Shown here: positions 39,401-50,735 of the stretch, piece after piece
Layout of the letters: each line of letters starts with the position of its first letter
Position numbering within the stretch: position 1 is the first letter of the stretch
NCBI GenBank assembly: GCA_022376925.1
Contig: JAIOJX010000002.1
Span: 38,836,501 to 38,900,500, forward strand
Reading direction: 5' to 3'
DNA: 64,000 nt
Source: Tragulus kanchil
Lineage: Eukaryota > Chordata > Mammalia > Artiodactyla > Tragulidae
The notes under the pieces: generated by a model
Databases searched by the model: none
What the model was told of the DNA's origin: nothing
What the model saw: only the letters and a program-made list of their open reading frames with translations
Position numbers and translations under genes: made by a program

Positions 39401-39670
39401 GTTTGTTTCATTGTCTTTTGCAGAACCTACGCCGGTGTCCCGCGTAGAGCTGTTGTTCAAAAAGCTCGTATTGAATTCATCACGAGCTGGCGCTATCACG
39501 TTCATAAAACAGCCGCCAACTTACCAGGAACAGCTACAGCAACAGCACCAGCAGAAGCAGCAGGCGTTGGGCCCCCGGTTCCCCACGCCAGGCTGGCTTG
39601 GGGCAGAGGCTGCGGGCTCCTGGGCTGTGCACACGGGCCGCTTCCGCATCTCCGTCCGTTCCGACCCCAT
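33215..39670 (-). CDS. RGS20: RGS20, regulator of G-protein signalling 20, short (RGSZ1-like) isoform, complete
   Basis: GTPase-activating protein of the RZ/A subfamily. It accelerates GTP hydrolysis by Galpha-z and other Gi-class subunits at membranes. Four - strand exons, 39525-39670, 35950-36036, 35329-35563 and 33215-33403, join in frame to 218 residues starting MGSERTEMRKRPV. In order: a Pro/Ala-rich head, a cysteine string at 37-49 (nine Cys in CCFCWCCCCSCSC, the palmitoylation site), a linker LTVRNQEEQRL... to 77, and the RGS domain at about 89-205. The domain holds FREFLRTEFSEENMLFW and the Galpha-contact segments, and the tail is SEKAAEA. Splits TG|T (Cys49) and AG|C (Ser78) fit perfectly. 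EGNKAMIEEK differs from the human EANKNIIEEK, but the rest points to RGS20 rather than RGS17 or RGS19. Long-isoform N-terminal exons were not found here. Confidence 0.95.
33712..33990 (-). mobile_element. L1 3' UTR fragment in the last RGS20 intron (copy at 34799-35077)
   Basis: TTGGAGGATAATTGCTTTAC, CCAGAGCACCAGGTCGAGCC and CACACTGCTCTCTCAATTCA, the antisense ruminant L1 3' end. Confidence 0.75.
34304..34490 (-). pseudogene. RGS20: RGS20 last exon, broken duplicate copy
   Basis: 187 rather than 189 bp. Two single-base losses near 34370 (TCATGAGCGAGGTACG against TCATGAAGCGAGGGTACG) shift the frame after MHRDSY, replacing PRFMNSALYKD. The damage lies about 150 bp from the duplication junction at about 34221, which fits low-quality contig-end sequence. 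Confidence 0.88.
35329..35563 (-). CDS. RGS20: RGS20 RGS-domain exon
   Basis: One base plus 78 codons, PGPTLEEAIAWAQSFDKLML to EDYISILSPKE, the first two thirds of the RGS fold with the conserved EEN motif (SEENMLFW). Acceptor TCCCACCTGCAG, donor GAG|GTAGGT. Intact and single copy, just right of a duplication ending at about 35312. Confidence 0.96.
35950..36036 (-). CDS. RGS20: RGS20 linker exon
   Basis: 87 bp (1 + 28 codons + 2) coding LTVRNQEEQRLRTASYEVRT then GDLPTCEE between the cysteine string and the RGS domain. Acceptor CTCTCATGCAG, donor AGAG|GTAAAA. The human counterpart LTVRNQEDQRPTIASHELRA is clearly related. Too short to stand out as an open frame. Confidence 0.93.
36185..36521 (-). 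mobile_element. CHR-like SINE S10, extended-tail form
   Basis: Target duplication CTGCTTTCTCTTCTT on both sides (36172 and 36522). Extended block GGGAGGGAGGGGAGCAGAC, TATTTATTTATTTATTTTGG tail, palindrome GCGCATGCGC at about 36372. Very close to S5 and S9. Confidence 0.92.
36685..38884 (+). repeat. Tandem duplication D12 (period 1110 bp)
   Basis: 36685-37778 reappears at 37795-38884, in RGS20 intronic L1-derived and unique sequence. Nearly perfect match (GCAAAAAGC against GAAAAAAGC). Confidence 0.92.
36690..37070 (-). mobile_element. L1 3' fragment, antisense (copy at 37800-38180)
   Basis: AGGAGTGGGAAGGCTGTCAC, CACTGTTCTCCAAAGCAGCT and ACGTTCCCACCGGCACGG correspond to the antisense end of L1 ORF2. 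Diverged. Confidence 0.72.
38885..39230 (-). mobile_element. CHR-1 type SINE, antisense
   Basis: TGGGCTGTGCTGGGCCTTCA, CGTAGTTGTGGTGCACGGGC and CCACTAGGGAAGCCC in order. About 340 bp, diverged, followed directly by a second shorter SINE. Confidence 0.8.
39231..39386 (-). mobile_element. Bov-tA type SINE, antisense
   Basis: GATCTAGTTCCCTAACCAGG, GATGGAACCCAGG and CTGGACCACCAGGGAAGCCC. It lies about 140 bp from the RGS20 cysteine-string exon donor. Confidence 0.75.
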
Positions 39671-39673
39671 CGG
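39525..39673 (-). CDS. RGS20: RGS20 cysteine-string exon with the short-isoform start
   Basis: Acceptor CTCCCTGTGGCAG, then CCG and ATG at 39670 (MGSERTEMRKRPVCTAQEPA...). It codes the cysteine string and ends at donor TG|GTAAGT. The exon starts three bases before the ATG, so the short isoform takes its 5' UTR from an upstream exon, and a long isoform could read through in frame. The human short protein starts MGSERMEMRKRQ, which supports this start. Confidence 0.94.
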
Positions 39674-39821
39674 CTGCCACAGGGAGAACAGGGTGGGGGC
39701 AGAGTTTGCACCACGGAAGCCGGAAAGTCTGCTGTTTGCATCACTGAGAAGATGCAGGGTGACTCTATCTAGTCACGCCTGGTAATTCTCGCGAAAGATG
39801 GTCCTGAGAATCTGTTCGTGT

Positions 39822-40035
39822 GTGTATGTTAGTGGCTCAGTCGTGTCTGACTCTGTGCAACCCCAGGAACTGTAACCTGTCAGGCTTCTCTGTTTACGGG
39901 ATTCTCCAGGCAAGGATACTGGGGCGGGTTGCTGTGCCCTCCTCCAGATCTTCCTGAACCAGGGGCGGAACCTGTGCCTTTTCTATCTCCTGCATTGGCA
40001 GGTGGGTTCTCTACCCCTAGTGTCACCAGGGAATC
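39822..40035 (-). mobile_element. Bov-A2 type SINE, partly repeated at 41094-41250
   Basis: GTGGCTCAGTCGTGTCTGAC, ATTCTCCAGGCAAGGATACT and GTCACCAGGGAATCCC. The D13 junction falls inside this element. Confidence 0.82.
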
Positions 40036-42309
40036 CCTTAGAATCCATTCATTTACCGTCTATTCATGGTCTAGAATCTGCCAAGCACTGTGACAGATCC
40101 TAGGAGGGGAACAAGGAATGGATGGTGTCTGCACTAAGGCGATGGCAGTTGGGTCAAGGAGGCGGGTGTTGCCAGGACACCCCTCGACACCACAGTGAGG
40201 ACTTCCAGCTCGAGTTCTCCTACCCCCTTGCAGCCAGGCCGAGGAGAGCTCACCTCCAGCATAAGTGCGGGAGAACTCTGGACACATTTCATTTCCATCT
40301 GCTGTTTCTAAGCAACGCAGAACTGGTGCTCCTTTGCCACTGCTAGTCTACTTTTCTTCTGGTCTGGCAGACCACGGGCCATCATTTCAATGAGGGTCTG
40401 CTGGGATGGCCCAAGCAGGCTATACGTGTGAGGCCCCAGCAACTGGCTGCCTTCGCTTGAGGGTCCTGAGGCTCAGAAGTTAGAAGAATGTAAAACCAAC
40501 GTCAGTGACCTCAGACACTGTTTCTATAATTTATGGCAGTTGGAGAAAATGGGAAAACCGGGGTAGCAGTTTAGTTAATATTCTGTAGCCTGCCAGGCTC
40601 CTTTGTCCATGGGATTTTCCAAACAAAAATACCAGAGTAGGTTTCCATTTCCTTCTCCTGGGGATCTTCCCAGCCCAGGGATTGAACCCAAGTCTCCTGT
40701 TTAGCAGATGAATTCTTTACAGTGGTAAAGATGGATTTTTTTTTTTTTTTTACAGCCACCAGAGAAGCCCTATTAAATATTAACATCTTAACTAAGAGAT
40801 AATCCTACTCAAACATGGCTTTTCCATTCCTAGGAGACCAACATTTAAGGGAACTCTTCCCAAGATCAAGTAAAAACCAAGGTAAATTCTTCATCTGGAT
40901 CGAAATCTTTAGTAATTTGGAATTGAAAGCAGTAACTAGTTAGGAAAAAATGTTAGCCTAACCCAGAATTCACTCAGAGAAGTTATTTCTTATTTTCTGG
41001 TAAACTTAAACTTGATGGTTGGATTCCACGAATAGCTATTTATTTTCATTATGGTTTCCAAATTCTGAAAATAGCCACTATTGAATTACATACTGTCAGG
41101 CTTCTCTGTTTACGGATTCTCCAGGCAAGGATACTGGGGCGGGTTGCTGTGCCCTCCTCCAGATCTTCCTGAACCAGGGGCGGAACCTGTGCCTTTTCTA
41201 TCTCCTGCATTGGCAGGTGGGTTCTCTACCCCTAGTGTCACCAGGGAATCCCTTAGAATCCATTCATTTACCGTCTATTCATGGTCTAGAATCTGCCAAG
41301 CACTGTGACAGATCCTAGGAGGGGAACAAGGAATGGATGGTGTCTGCACTAAGGCGATGGCAGTTGGGTCAAGGAGGCGGGTGTTGCCAGGACACCCCTC
41401 GACACCACAGTGAGGACTTCCAGCTCGAGTTCTCCTACCCCCTTGCAGCCAGGCCGAGGAGAGCTCACCTCCAGCATAAGTGCGGGAGAACTCTGGACAC
41501 ATTTCATTTCCATCTGCTGTTTCTAAGCAACGCAGAACTGGTGCTCCTTTGCCACTGCTAGTCTACTTTTCTTCTGGTCTGGCAGACCACGGGCCATCAT
41601 TTCAATGAGGGTCTGCTGGGATGGCCCAAGCAGGCTATACGTGTGAGGCCCCAGCAACTGGCTGCCTTCGCTTGAGGGTCCTGAGGCTCAGAAGTTAGAA
41701 GAATGTAAAACCAACGTCAGTGACCTCAGACACTGTTTCTATAATTTATGGCAGTTGGAGAAAATGGGAAAACCGGGGTAGCAGTTTAGTTAATATTCTG
41801 TAGCCTGCCAGGCTCCTTTGTCCATGGGATTTTCCAAACAAAAATACCAGAGTAGGTTTCCATTTCCTTCTCCTGGGGATCTTCCCAGCCCAGGGATTGA
41901 ACCCAAGTCTCCTGTTTAGCAGATGAATTCTTTACAGTGGTAAAGATGGATTTTTTTTTTTTTTTTACAGCCACCAGAGAAGCCCTATTAAATATTAACA
42001 TCTTAACTAAGAGATAATCCTACTCAAACATGGCTTTTCCATTCCTAGGAGACCAACATTTAAGGGAACTCTTCCCAAGATCAAGTAAAAACCAAGGTAA
42101 ATTCTTCATCTGGATCGAAATCTTTAGTAATTTGGAATTGAAAGCAGTAACTAGTTAGGAAAAAATGTTAGCCTAACCCAGAATTCACTCAGAGAAGTTA
42201 TTTCTTATTTTCTGGTAAACTTAAACTTGATGGTTGGATTCCACGAATAGCTATTTATTTTCATTATGGTTTCCAAATTCTGAAAATAGCCATTATTGAA
42301 TTACATACT
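39879..42309 (+). repeat. Tandem duplication D13 (period 1215 bp)
   Basis: 39879-41093 reappears at 41094-42309, abutting exactly at TACATACTG|TCAGGCTTC. Confidence 0.93.
40588..40770 (-). mobile_element. Bov-A type SINE (copy at 41803-41985)
   Basis: TGTAGCCTGCCAGGCTCCTT, GGGATCTTCCCAGCCCAGGG and GCCACCAGAGAAGCCC, with a T run at 40738. Confidence 0.78.
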
Positions 42310-42708
42310 GGGAATATGATCAAAGAACAAGCACTGTCTGGACAAAAAGCTCATTCCTTAAAAGGGCCTAAGACCCGAGTCCATGTTCCATAAGGTGTAG
42401 AATCACAGACAAGACCCTGATGAAGGAGAACTGAGAACCTTCAAGGTTTACATCCACACGCAGCCCCAGCGACCTTTAGGAGGATGGTCTTAGCAGCAGC
42501 AGCAAGGGACAGGCCCTGAAAGAATTACACCAGAACGTAAGGAAATTTGAGAGAGAAATTCCCCTGCGTATGGCAAGCTCTCTCTTTATAAGGATGCCCT
42601 AATCTGGCCTCATCTGCACTTGACTCCATCTGCAAGAGCTCTTTTCCCAAATAAAGCCACACTTATGAATGTGACCAACAGTTAAGGCTAATTAAGAAAG
42701 AAGGCTTT
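42309..42708. other. RGS20 intron 1, unique stretch
   Basis: No repeat or coding signal recognised. A possible AATAAA at about 42650 is not tied to any transcript. Confidence 0.45.
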
Positions 42709-42972
42709 GGGCTTTCCTGGTGGTCCAGTGGGTAAGGACACCGCCTTGCAGTGCAAGGGGCGCTAGTTCGATCCCTGGCCTGGGAAGATCCCACGTGCCG
42801 CGGAGCAGCTGGGCCAATGTGTCCAACCACAGAGCCGGAGCTCTGGAGCGCATGCGCCCAGAGCCAGTACTCTGCAGCGGGAGAAGCCACTGCAATGGGA
42901 GGCCCACAGGAGCCAAAGAACAAAGATGGAAATAAATGAAAGACCAATAGAAGTGGCCAAAAAAAAAAAAGA
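42709..42972 (+). mobile_element. CHR-like SINE S11
   Basis: GGGCTTTCCTGGTGGTCCAG head, B box GTTCGATCCC, palindrome GCGCATGCGC, ends AATAGAAGTGGCC plus poly(A) with no GC-rich extension. Target duplication AGAAGGCTT. Confidence 0.9.
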
Positions 42973-42999
42973 AGGCTTCATATTTTTATGGGGCTTTAT

Positions 43000-43440
43000 A
43001 GATTACAGGAGACTCTTATACATTACCGCATTTTTTTCCCCACAATTTCATGAGCCAAGAAAGACTTATTATTCCTCTTCTGAGGTGAAGAAACTGAGCT
43101 CAGCCCAGAGGTGGCATGGATGACCAGCAGCCCTGGGCATCAAGCCCATTGTCTTGCCCCATGCCAGCCCGTCTGTCCAAAGGGCTCCTCAGAAATCTGA
43201 CAGCTCAGCACTGACACATGCATGCTTTTTTCAGACTACTTCATTTTAAAACGCACTAATGTGATACTGTTTTTGGTTATGTTTATTTTGACCTGAACAA
43301 GATCTAATTTACTAAATTTCTAGGCCAAAGGAATAAACGACTTGTCCACGGCCACTCGGCCAGCTGACAGTGTGTAAGGGGCTAGAATCTAGATTGCTCG
43401 CATACACGTCATTCTTTCTAATATGTTATGCTGCTTCCCT
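43000..43440 (-). mobile_element. MIR relics
   Basis: ATTCCTCTTCTGAGGTGAAG, AAACTGAGCTCAGCCCAGAG and a further part at about 43325-43400 (GACTTGTCCACGGCCACTCG) are typical of antisense MIR sequence. Confidence 0.6.
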
Positions 43441-43539
43441 TGAGACTATACATATTTAAATTTTTTTAATGTAACCACTTTTATGTTTATGTTTTTTTGG
43501 TTCTACCTGTTTATTGTTACCAACCCATCTCCCTCCACC

Positions 43540-44060
43540 CCGCTCATGCATGCTCAGTTGTGGGACCCCATGGACTGCAGCCAACCAGGTTCCTCTATCA
43601 TGAGATTTCCCAGGCAAGAATACTGGAGTGGGATGCCATTCTCTTCTCCATAAAAATTCTGACCATTTTTAAATTGAAGTATAGTTGATTTACAATGCTC
43701 TGTTGGTTTCATGTGTCCAGCAAAGTGATTCAATTACTTTGAATAATCTTTCCCAGATTTTTTTCCCTTACAGGTTACTATAAGATATTCATTATAGTCC
43801 TCTGTGCTTTACAGTAGGTCCTTGTTTATCTATTTTATATACAGTAGTGTGTATATGTTAATCCCAGATTCCAAATTTATCTCTCCCTACTTCCCCTCTG
43901 ATAGCTATAATTTTGTTTTCTATATCTATGACTCTATTTCTCTTTGTAAACACGTTCATGTGTCTCATTTTTATAAGATTCTGCATGTAAGTGATATCAG
44001 ATGATAGAATGTCTCTTACATCACTTAATATGATATTTTTATAAACATTAAATGTCCTTA
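43540..44060 (-). mobile_element. Bov-A fragment followed by L1 3' UTR, antisense
   Basis: Bov-A pieces at 43540-43650 (GACCCCATGGACTGCAGCCA), then L1 from about 43660: TTGAAGTATAGTTGATTTAC, CTTTACAGTAGGTCCTTG and GTGTATATGTTAATCCCAGA. Confidence 0.78.
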
Positions 44061-44199
44061 AGTCTTTAGATATTCCAAGCAGATTTTTCTTTTTTTTTGG
44101 CTCCAAAATGCAGAAACCATTTGCAAATGAAATTGCAGATACAAGATTTTATCAAAGGCAAAACATTAATTTAAACCCAAACTTGAAAATAAAACTAAT

Positions 44200-44615
44200 T
44201 TTTTTTGGCCTAGTTGAGTGGCAGGTGGGATCTTAGTTCCACGACCAGGGATTGAACCCACATCCAGTGGAGGTGTGGATTCTCAACCACAGGACCAGCA
44301 GAGAGATTCCAATAAAACTAATTTTTAAAATTCCCAATTAAACAGGAAGACATGCTGGTGAACCCTCAATAAGGGTCCTTTGCTGAACACATAGGTACAC
44401 AGAGAAATCCCAGCTCCTCTGAACTCTCCAATCCTTCTCCCACACCCAGAAATAACCAGTGTGAAGGTTTTGATGTGATTCTTTCCAGAACCATTTCTTT
44501 TCTTTTTCAGTTGTGCCAGGTGTCATGTGGGATCTTAGTTTCCCAGCCAGGATAGAACCCTCCGCCCCGGCACTGGAAGTACAGAATCTTAACCACTGGG
44601 CCACCAGGGAAGTCC
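44200..44615 (-). mobile_element. Two Bov-tA type SINEs, antisense
   Basis: 44200-44310 (CCACGACCAGGGATTGAACC) and 44505-44615 (CTTAACCACTGGGCCACCAG). Both short and diverged, separated by unique sequence. Confidence 0.7.
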
Positions 44616-44758
44616 CTCCAGAACCATTTCTATGATGTCAAGAACATGTAGCTAACTTGAGTTTAAAACACATTCTTAAGTAATGTTTATCTAAATGGCC
44701 TTGGATGCTGTGTGTGACTCTGTGCCTTATGTTTTTTGCTGTAAAAATCTCTCAGAGG

Positions 44759-45031
44759 GCTTCCCTGGTGGTCCAGTGGGTAGAGTCCACCTTGCAGTGT
44801 AGGGGGCACCGGTTCGATCCCTGGCACAGGAAGATCCCACATGCTGTGGAGCGGCTAGGACCGGTGTGTCCAATTACGAGCCGGCGCTCTGGAGTGCATG
44901 CGCCTGGAGCCGGTGCTCTGCAATGAGAGAGGCTACAGTGATGGGAGCCCCATGCAGGCCAGAGAACTTAGATGGATGAAAATGGATAGATGAAGGACCA
45001 ATAAGAGGCCAAAATTAAAAAAAAAAAAACA
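44759..45031 (+). mobile_element. CHR-like SINE S12
   Basis: GGGCTTCCCTGGTGGTCCAG head and GGTTCGATCCC B box. The palindrome is degraded to GTGCATGCGCC, and the tail is GGCCAAAATT plus poly(A), as in S3. An older subfamily than S5. Confidence 0.85.
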
Positions 45032-45482
45032 ACTCTCAGAAATCTTACTGATGCAGCTCTGTCTCCTTCATTTAATAGGTGGCTATGACCTCATAGTTTA
45101 GAGGCTTCAGTGTATCATAACACAATTACTTTCCCCCCCAGAGACCATAAAAGATTGACAGATTTGATTATATAAAAATGTTAAACTTGGGAGCCATGAG
45201 TTAATATAAACAAGGCTGCCCCTGCCAAGTGTGGGAAAGTTTAAGTATCAGAAAGAAAATATTAACTGCCACAAAGGGAAACATCAGATGTGTGTGAATC
45301 TGTGATTTCATAGTGGTACAAAAACATTCACTGTTACTTTTGGAAAATGTTGGAACTGACTGATTTTGAAAACTGGTAAATACTGACAGAGAAGCAAGTT
45401 TTTATCCTGCCTTTTCCTATACAAACATGACTCCAGGGTAACCTGGGAGTTGATAAGTAGAAGTTTCTCTTTACGAGAGTTT

Positions 45483-45990
45483 GCTGTTGTTCAACTGCTC
45501 AGTCGTGTCCAACTTCCTGCTAGGCTCCTCTGTCAATGGGATTTCCCAGGCATGAAGACTGGAGTGGGTTGCCATTTCCTTCTCCAGGTAATCTTCCCAA
45601 CCCAGGGTTCAAACCCAAGTCTCTCTGCATTAGCAGGCAGATTTCTTTACTGATGAGCCAGCAAGAAAGGCCCTTANAAAAGTTCACTAGCTAATAAATG
45701 GAGAAGCTTCCTCCTGGACCGTAGTATCTGACCCACTCTTACACACATTATGACTTGATTTCCTCAGTCATGCCCTCAAAAATCTCTCCTAATATTTTAC
45801 CTGATGCTGGGAAAGATTGAGGGCAGGGGAGAAGAGGGTGACAGGAGATGAGATGGTTGGATGGCATCATTGACTCAATGGACATGAGTCTGAGCAAGCC
45901 CCAGGAGATAATGAAGGACAGGGAAACCTGGCGTGCTGCAGTCCATGGGATTACAAAGAGCTTGACACAATTTAGCAACTGAAGAACAAA
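45483..45990. mobile_element. Bov-A2 SINE (antisense) and BovB 3' fragment (sense) (copies at 46677-47184)
   Basis: 45483-45670 is Bov-A2 (TCAACTGCTCAGTCGTGTCC). 45800-45990 is a BovB 3' end (CTGATGCTGGGAAAGATTGA, GATGAGATGGTTGGATGGCA). The N at 45677 lies between them. Confidence 0.8.
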
Positions 45991-46079
45991 TATTTTTTGA
46001 TTTCAGATTTTAGATTTTTCTTTATGTGGATCATTTTTTAAAATTCTTTATTGAATTTGTTACATTACTGCTTCTGCAT

Positions 46080-46204
46080 TATGTTTTTTTGGTTTTTTTT
46101 CTGGGACCTGAGGCATGTGGGATTTTAGCTCCCTGACCGGGGATCAAATCCACACCCCCTGCATTGCAAGACAAAATCTTAACTACTGGACACCAGGGAA
46201 GTCC
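46080..46204 (-). mobile_element. Bov-tA type SINE (copy at 47273-47398)
   Basis: TTAGCTCCCTGACCGGGGAT, CCTGCATTGCAAGAC and CTGGACACCAGGGAAGTCCC. Confidence 0.72.
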
Positions 46205-48111
46205 CTCCCAGTATTTTTTGGAGCCTGTCAAAGACCAAGTTTTTGTGGCTTCTCTGAATTCAGAACAAAGTTCCTTTCCTTCACGTCCACATCTGTTCAT
46301 TTTCCTTTAGCTGTTTTCTGAGCTCCCCTTGAGCGGTACCCAGCATCATGCAAAGAATGTCTTCCAGGAACATTCTCTGCTCTGCATCCTCCAGAGCCAC
46401 TCTCTCTGTCTTGTTCTTCACAGAAAATGTTTCTAGGGTTGAATACTGGTGATTCATAGTGGGTAAAAAAAACAAAATCAGATGTGTGTGAATCTGTGAT
46501 TTCATAGTGGTACAAAAACATTCACTGTTACTTTTGGAAAATGTTGGAACTGACTGATTTTGAAAACTGGTAAATACTGACAGAGAAGCAAGTTTTTATC
46601 CTGCCTTTTCCTATACAAACATGACTCCAGGGTAACCTGGGAGTTGATAAGTAGAAGTTTCTCTTTACGAGAGTTTGCTGTTGTTCAACTGCTCAGTCGT
46701 GTCCAACTTCCTGCTAGGCTCCTCTGTCAATGGGATTTCCCAGGCATGAAGACTGGAGTGGGTTGCCATTTCCTTCTCCAGGTAATCTTCCCAACCCAGG
46801 GTTCAAACCCAAGTCTCTCTGCATTAGCAGGCAGATTTCTTTACTGATGAGCCAGCAAGAAAGCCCCTTACAAAAGTTCACTAGCTAATAAATGGAGAAG
46901 CTTCCTCCTGGACCGTAGTATCTGACCCACTCTTACACACATTATGACTTGATTTCCTCAGTCATGCCCTCAAAAATCTCTCCTAATATTTTACCTGATG
47001 CTGGGAAAGATTGAGGGCAGGGGAGAAGAGGGTGACAGGAGATGAGATGGTTGGATGGCATCATTGACTCAATGGACATGAGTCTGAGCAAGCCCCAGGA
47101 GATAATGAAGGACAGGGAAACCTGGCGTGCTGCAGTCCATGGGATTACAAAGAGCTTGACACAATTTAGCAACTGAAGAACAAATATTTTTTGATTTCAG
47201 ATTTTAGATTTTTCTTTATGTGGATCATTTTTTAAAATTCTTTATTGAATTTGTTACATTACTGCTTCTGCATTATGTTTTTGGTTTTTTCTGGGACCTG
47301 AGGCATGTGGGATTTTAGCTCCCTGACCGGGGATCAAATCCACACCCCCTGCATTGCAAGACAAAATCTTAACTACTGGACACCAGGGAAGTCCCTCCCA
47401 GTATTTTTTGGAGCCTGTCAAAGACCAAGTTTTTGTGGCTTCTCTGAATTCAGAACAAAGTTCCTTTCCTTCACGTCCACATCTGTTCATTTTCCTTTAG
47501 CTGTTTTCTGAGCTCCCCTTGAGCGGTACCCAGCATCATGCAAAGAATGTCTTCCAGGAACATTCTCTGCTCTGCATCCTCCAGAGCCACTCTCTCTGTC
47601 TTGTTCTTCACAGAAAATGTTTCTGAGTAGTTCATCCCATTGGTTCCTAATTTTAGCCTCCTTTTGGTCTTTCTGCCTTCTAAAGTCTTCCCAGCCTGGG
47701 AAGGCTCTTTCTATTAATAACATCCTCCTCCAAGATGCAGGCTGCCTTTTCACAGATGGACAGTAGCTACAGTTTCTGCATGGACCCAGCCACCAGAGAG
47801 GGCTTGGCAGTGGTACCTGCTGGAGGGTGGGGTGGGCCTCCTACAGGTTCTCCTTCAGGTTTGGTGCTCACCCCGGGGTGGGGGTGGCGGAAGAGGAGAG
47901 CAGACTGAGCCCCTCACTTCCGGCAGAACTGGAAGAAATCTAGGGCACAGGCTGGGGAAAGAGCCTCTTACCCGTCCTGACCTGGAGTGCTGAGCACGAG
48001 GCTTGCAGAACTCAAGGAGCTGTTTCTAGGGATGAGTGGCTTTGAGGCTGATGATCAGACAGGAAGCCTTTTTCAGCTGCTGTTCTCTTTCGTCCAAGAG
48101 TCTACACAAGG

Positions 48112-48600
48112 GGACTTCCCTGTCATTCAGCAGGTAAGAATCCACCTACCAGTGCAGGGGACGTGGGTTTCATCCCTGGTCCACAAAGATCCCACATGCT
48201 GCGGAGCAACTAAGCCTGTGTACCACAACCACTGAGCCCGAATGTCCCAGAGCCTGTGCTCCATAACAAGAGAAGCCAAAATGAGGTGTCTGTGCTCTGC
48301 AACTAGAGAGTTGCCCCTGCTCGTTGCAGCTAGAGAAAGCCCTGAGCAATGAAACCCCAGGGAAGGAAAGAGGGAGGAAGGAGGGAGGGAGGAAGAAAGG
48401 AGGAAGAGTCTACATAATGGATAAACAATAAGGCCCTACTGTAGAGCCCAGGGAACTATATCCAGTATCCTGGGATAAATCGTAGTAGAAATGAGTATGA
48501 AAAAAATACATACACATGTACAACTCAGTCATTCTGCTGGACAGGAGGAATTAACACAACATCATAAATCAACTGAAAAGGAGAATCTATACAACGGGGT
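48112..48600 (+). mobile_element. CHR-1 type SINE followed by L1 3' fragment
   Basis: 48112-48360: GGACTTCCCTGTCATTCAGC to GCAATGAAACCCCAGGG, then a GGAGGGAGGAAG purine tract. 48415-48600 matches the L1 3' end (CAACTCAGTCATTCTGCTGG, TTAACACAACATCATAAATC). Confidence 0.72.
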
Positions 48601-50735
48601 TTCAAAAAGAGACCGAGGGAAAGCAAGGGGTGGATTACACGGCTGAAGGTTCCCTGGAGTCATCTACCTGCTCTGAAAATAGCAGTAGGTGACTGTGGCT
48701 TTCTCCAAATCACACGCTCCAGGCATAAACACAGGTCACCTGGTGCCAATTAAGTCACAAACAGGCCCTCTGCCCGCCCAGGGCCCCTCCTGTTATTATT
48801 AGCAGTTGAGAAATAAGATGAATCCGGTCAGCAGCGATGTTGCTACTGTTTCATGGGATCGTGACGTCAGCTGATTGCCAGTGTGAGAATCTCGTGATCT
48901 AGTCATCACCAGAAGAAAGTACCACTCATTCTGTCTCGTGAAGTATTAATGAGGAGCTGGAATCACTTGCATTGATACTTCAGCACCGTAAACAGACCAC
49001 AAGTCAAATCAAAGCTGTGTCTACCACTTCAAAAGACACAGAAAGCTAACAATTTTCAGTAACCTACAAGTTCTAGTGAGAGATCATAATGCTTCCTCCA
49101 TGCAAAAACTATGCATTTTCAAATTTTTCTGTCTTTTGGTTTTATTGCCTGAATAATTTCAGATCTATTTTAAGGACAAGCTGGTTTATTATTCTAGTAG
49201 GGGAAGTCAACTGAGAGCTTAATAATAACAATAGACTTTTTAGAATTATAACGACTTCCAGATGGATGATTATGCATGTCCTTACCTTTTCAAAGAATTA
49301 CTAAAGTATATGACCATCTGTTTTTCAGTACCTTTGAAGGGAAATCTTTACTCTTTTGTTTATCTGTCTGTTGCCAAGTTTGTAACTTGAATCACCGAAG
49401 GTTTTAAGACTGTGATAGCAATGTCCTTTTCTTCTGTCATGACTAAATAAACATACTGTATAACTCAACTTTTACAATTGCCTTTGGGAAATATGAGAGA
49501 CAATAAGAAAGTAACATCTGAAGAAAATTTATGAGTTATGCATGTTTTTACTTGTTCTTTCTTAATACTAATCAACAATTGTTTTCTACTATGCAAAACG
49601 TGGACATTTCCATGAGGCCAGTCTTCTTCCCTTTTGGACAATTAACACAACATCATAAATCAACTGAAAAGGAGAATCTATACAACGGGGTTTCAAAAGA
49701 GACCGAGGGAAAGCAAGGGTGGATTACACGGCTGAAGGTTCCCTGGAGTCATCTACCTGCTCTGAAAATAGCAGTAGGTGACTGTGGCTTTCTCCAAATC
49801 ACACGCTCCAGGCATAAACACAGGTCACCTGGTGCCAATTAAGTCACAAACAGGCCCTCTGCCCGCCCAGGGCCCCTCCTGTTATTATTAGCAGTTGAGA
49901 AATAAGATGAATCCGGTCAGCAGCGATGTTGCTACTGTTTCATGGGATCGTGACGTCAGCTGATTGCCAGTGTGAGAATCTCGTGATCTAGTCATCACCA
50001 GAAGAAAGTACCACTCATTCTGTCTCGTGAAGTATTAATGAGGAGCTGGAATCACTTGCATTGATACTTCAGCACCGTAAACAGACCACAAGTCAAATCA
50101 AAGCTGTGTCTACCACTTCAAAAGACACAGAAAGCTAACAATTTTCAGTAACCTACAAGTTCTAGTGAGAGATCATAATGCTTCCTCCATGAAAAAACTA
50201 TGCATTTTCAAATTTTTCTGTCTTTTGGTTTTATTGCCTGAATAATTTCAGATCTATTTTAAGGACAAGCTGGTTTATTATTCTAGTAGGGGAAGTCAAC
50301 TGAGAGCTTAATAATAACAATAGACTTTTTAGAATTATAACGACTTCCAGATGGATGATTATGCATGTCCTTACCTTTTCAAAGAATTACTAAAGTATAT
50401 GACCATCTGTTTTTCAGTACCTTTGAAGGGAAATCTTTACTCTTTTGTTTATCTGTCTGTTGCCAAGTTTGTAACTTGAATCACCGAAGGTTTTAAGACT
50501 GTGATAGCAATGTCCTTTTCTTCTGTCATGACTAAATAAACATACTGTATAACTCAACTTTTACAATTGCCTTTGGGAAATATGAGAGACAATAAGAAAG
50601 TAACATCTGAAGAAAATTTATGAGTTATGCATGTTTTTACTTGTTCTTTCTTAATACTAATCAACAATTACAGAGTACTTTGCAATTACTGAGTGCAATG
50701 TTAACCGTGGACATTTATTACCCCATGAGGCCACA
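48550..50735 (+). repeat. Tandem duplication D15 (period 1089 bp)
   Basis: 48550-49626 reappears at 49640-50735. The last 60 bp of copy A are a shortened, error-laden version of the copy B end (both run to CATGAGGCCA...GTC). Confidence 0.92.

Larger units (their letters stand above)
45284..47624 (+). repeat. Tandem duplication D14 (period 1194 bp), containing the only N
   Basis: 45284-46438 reappears at 46478-47624. Copy A has an N at 45677 where copy B reads C, an explicit sign of low-quality bases in one copy. Confidence 0.93.
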
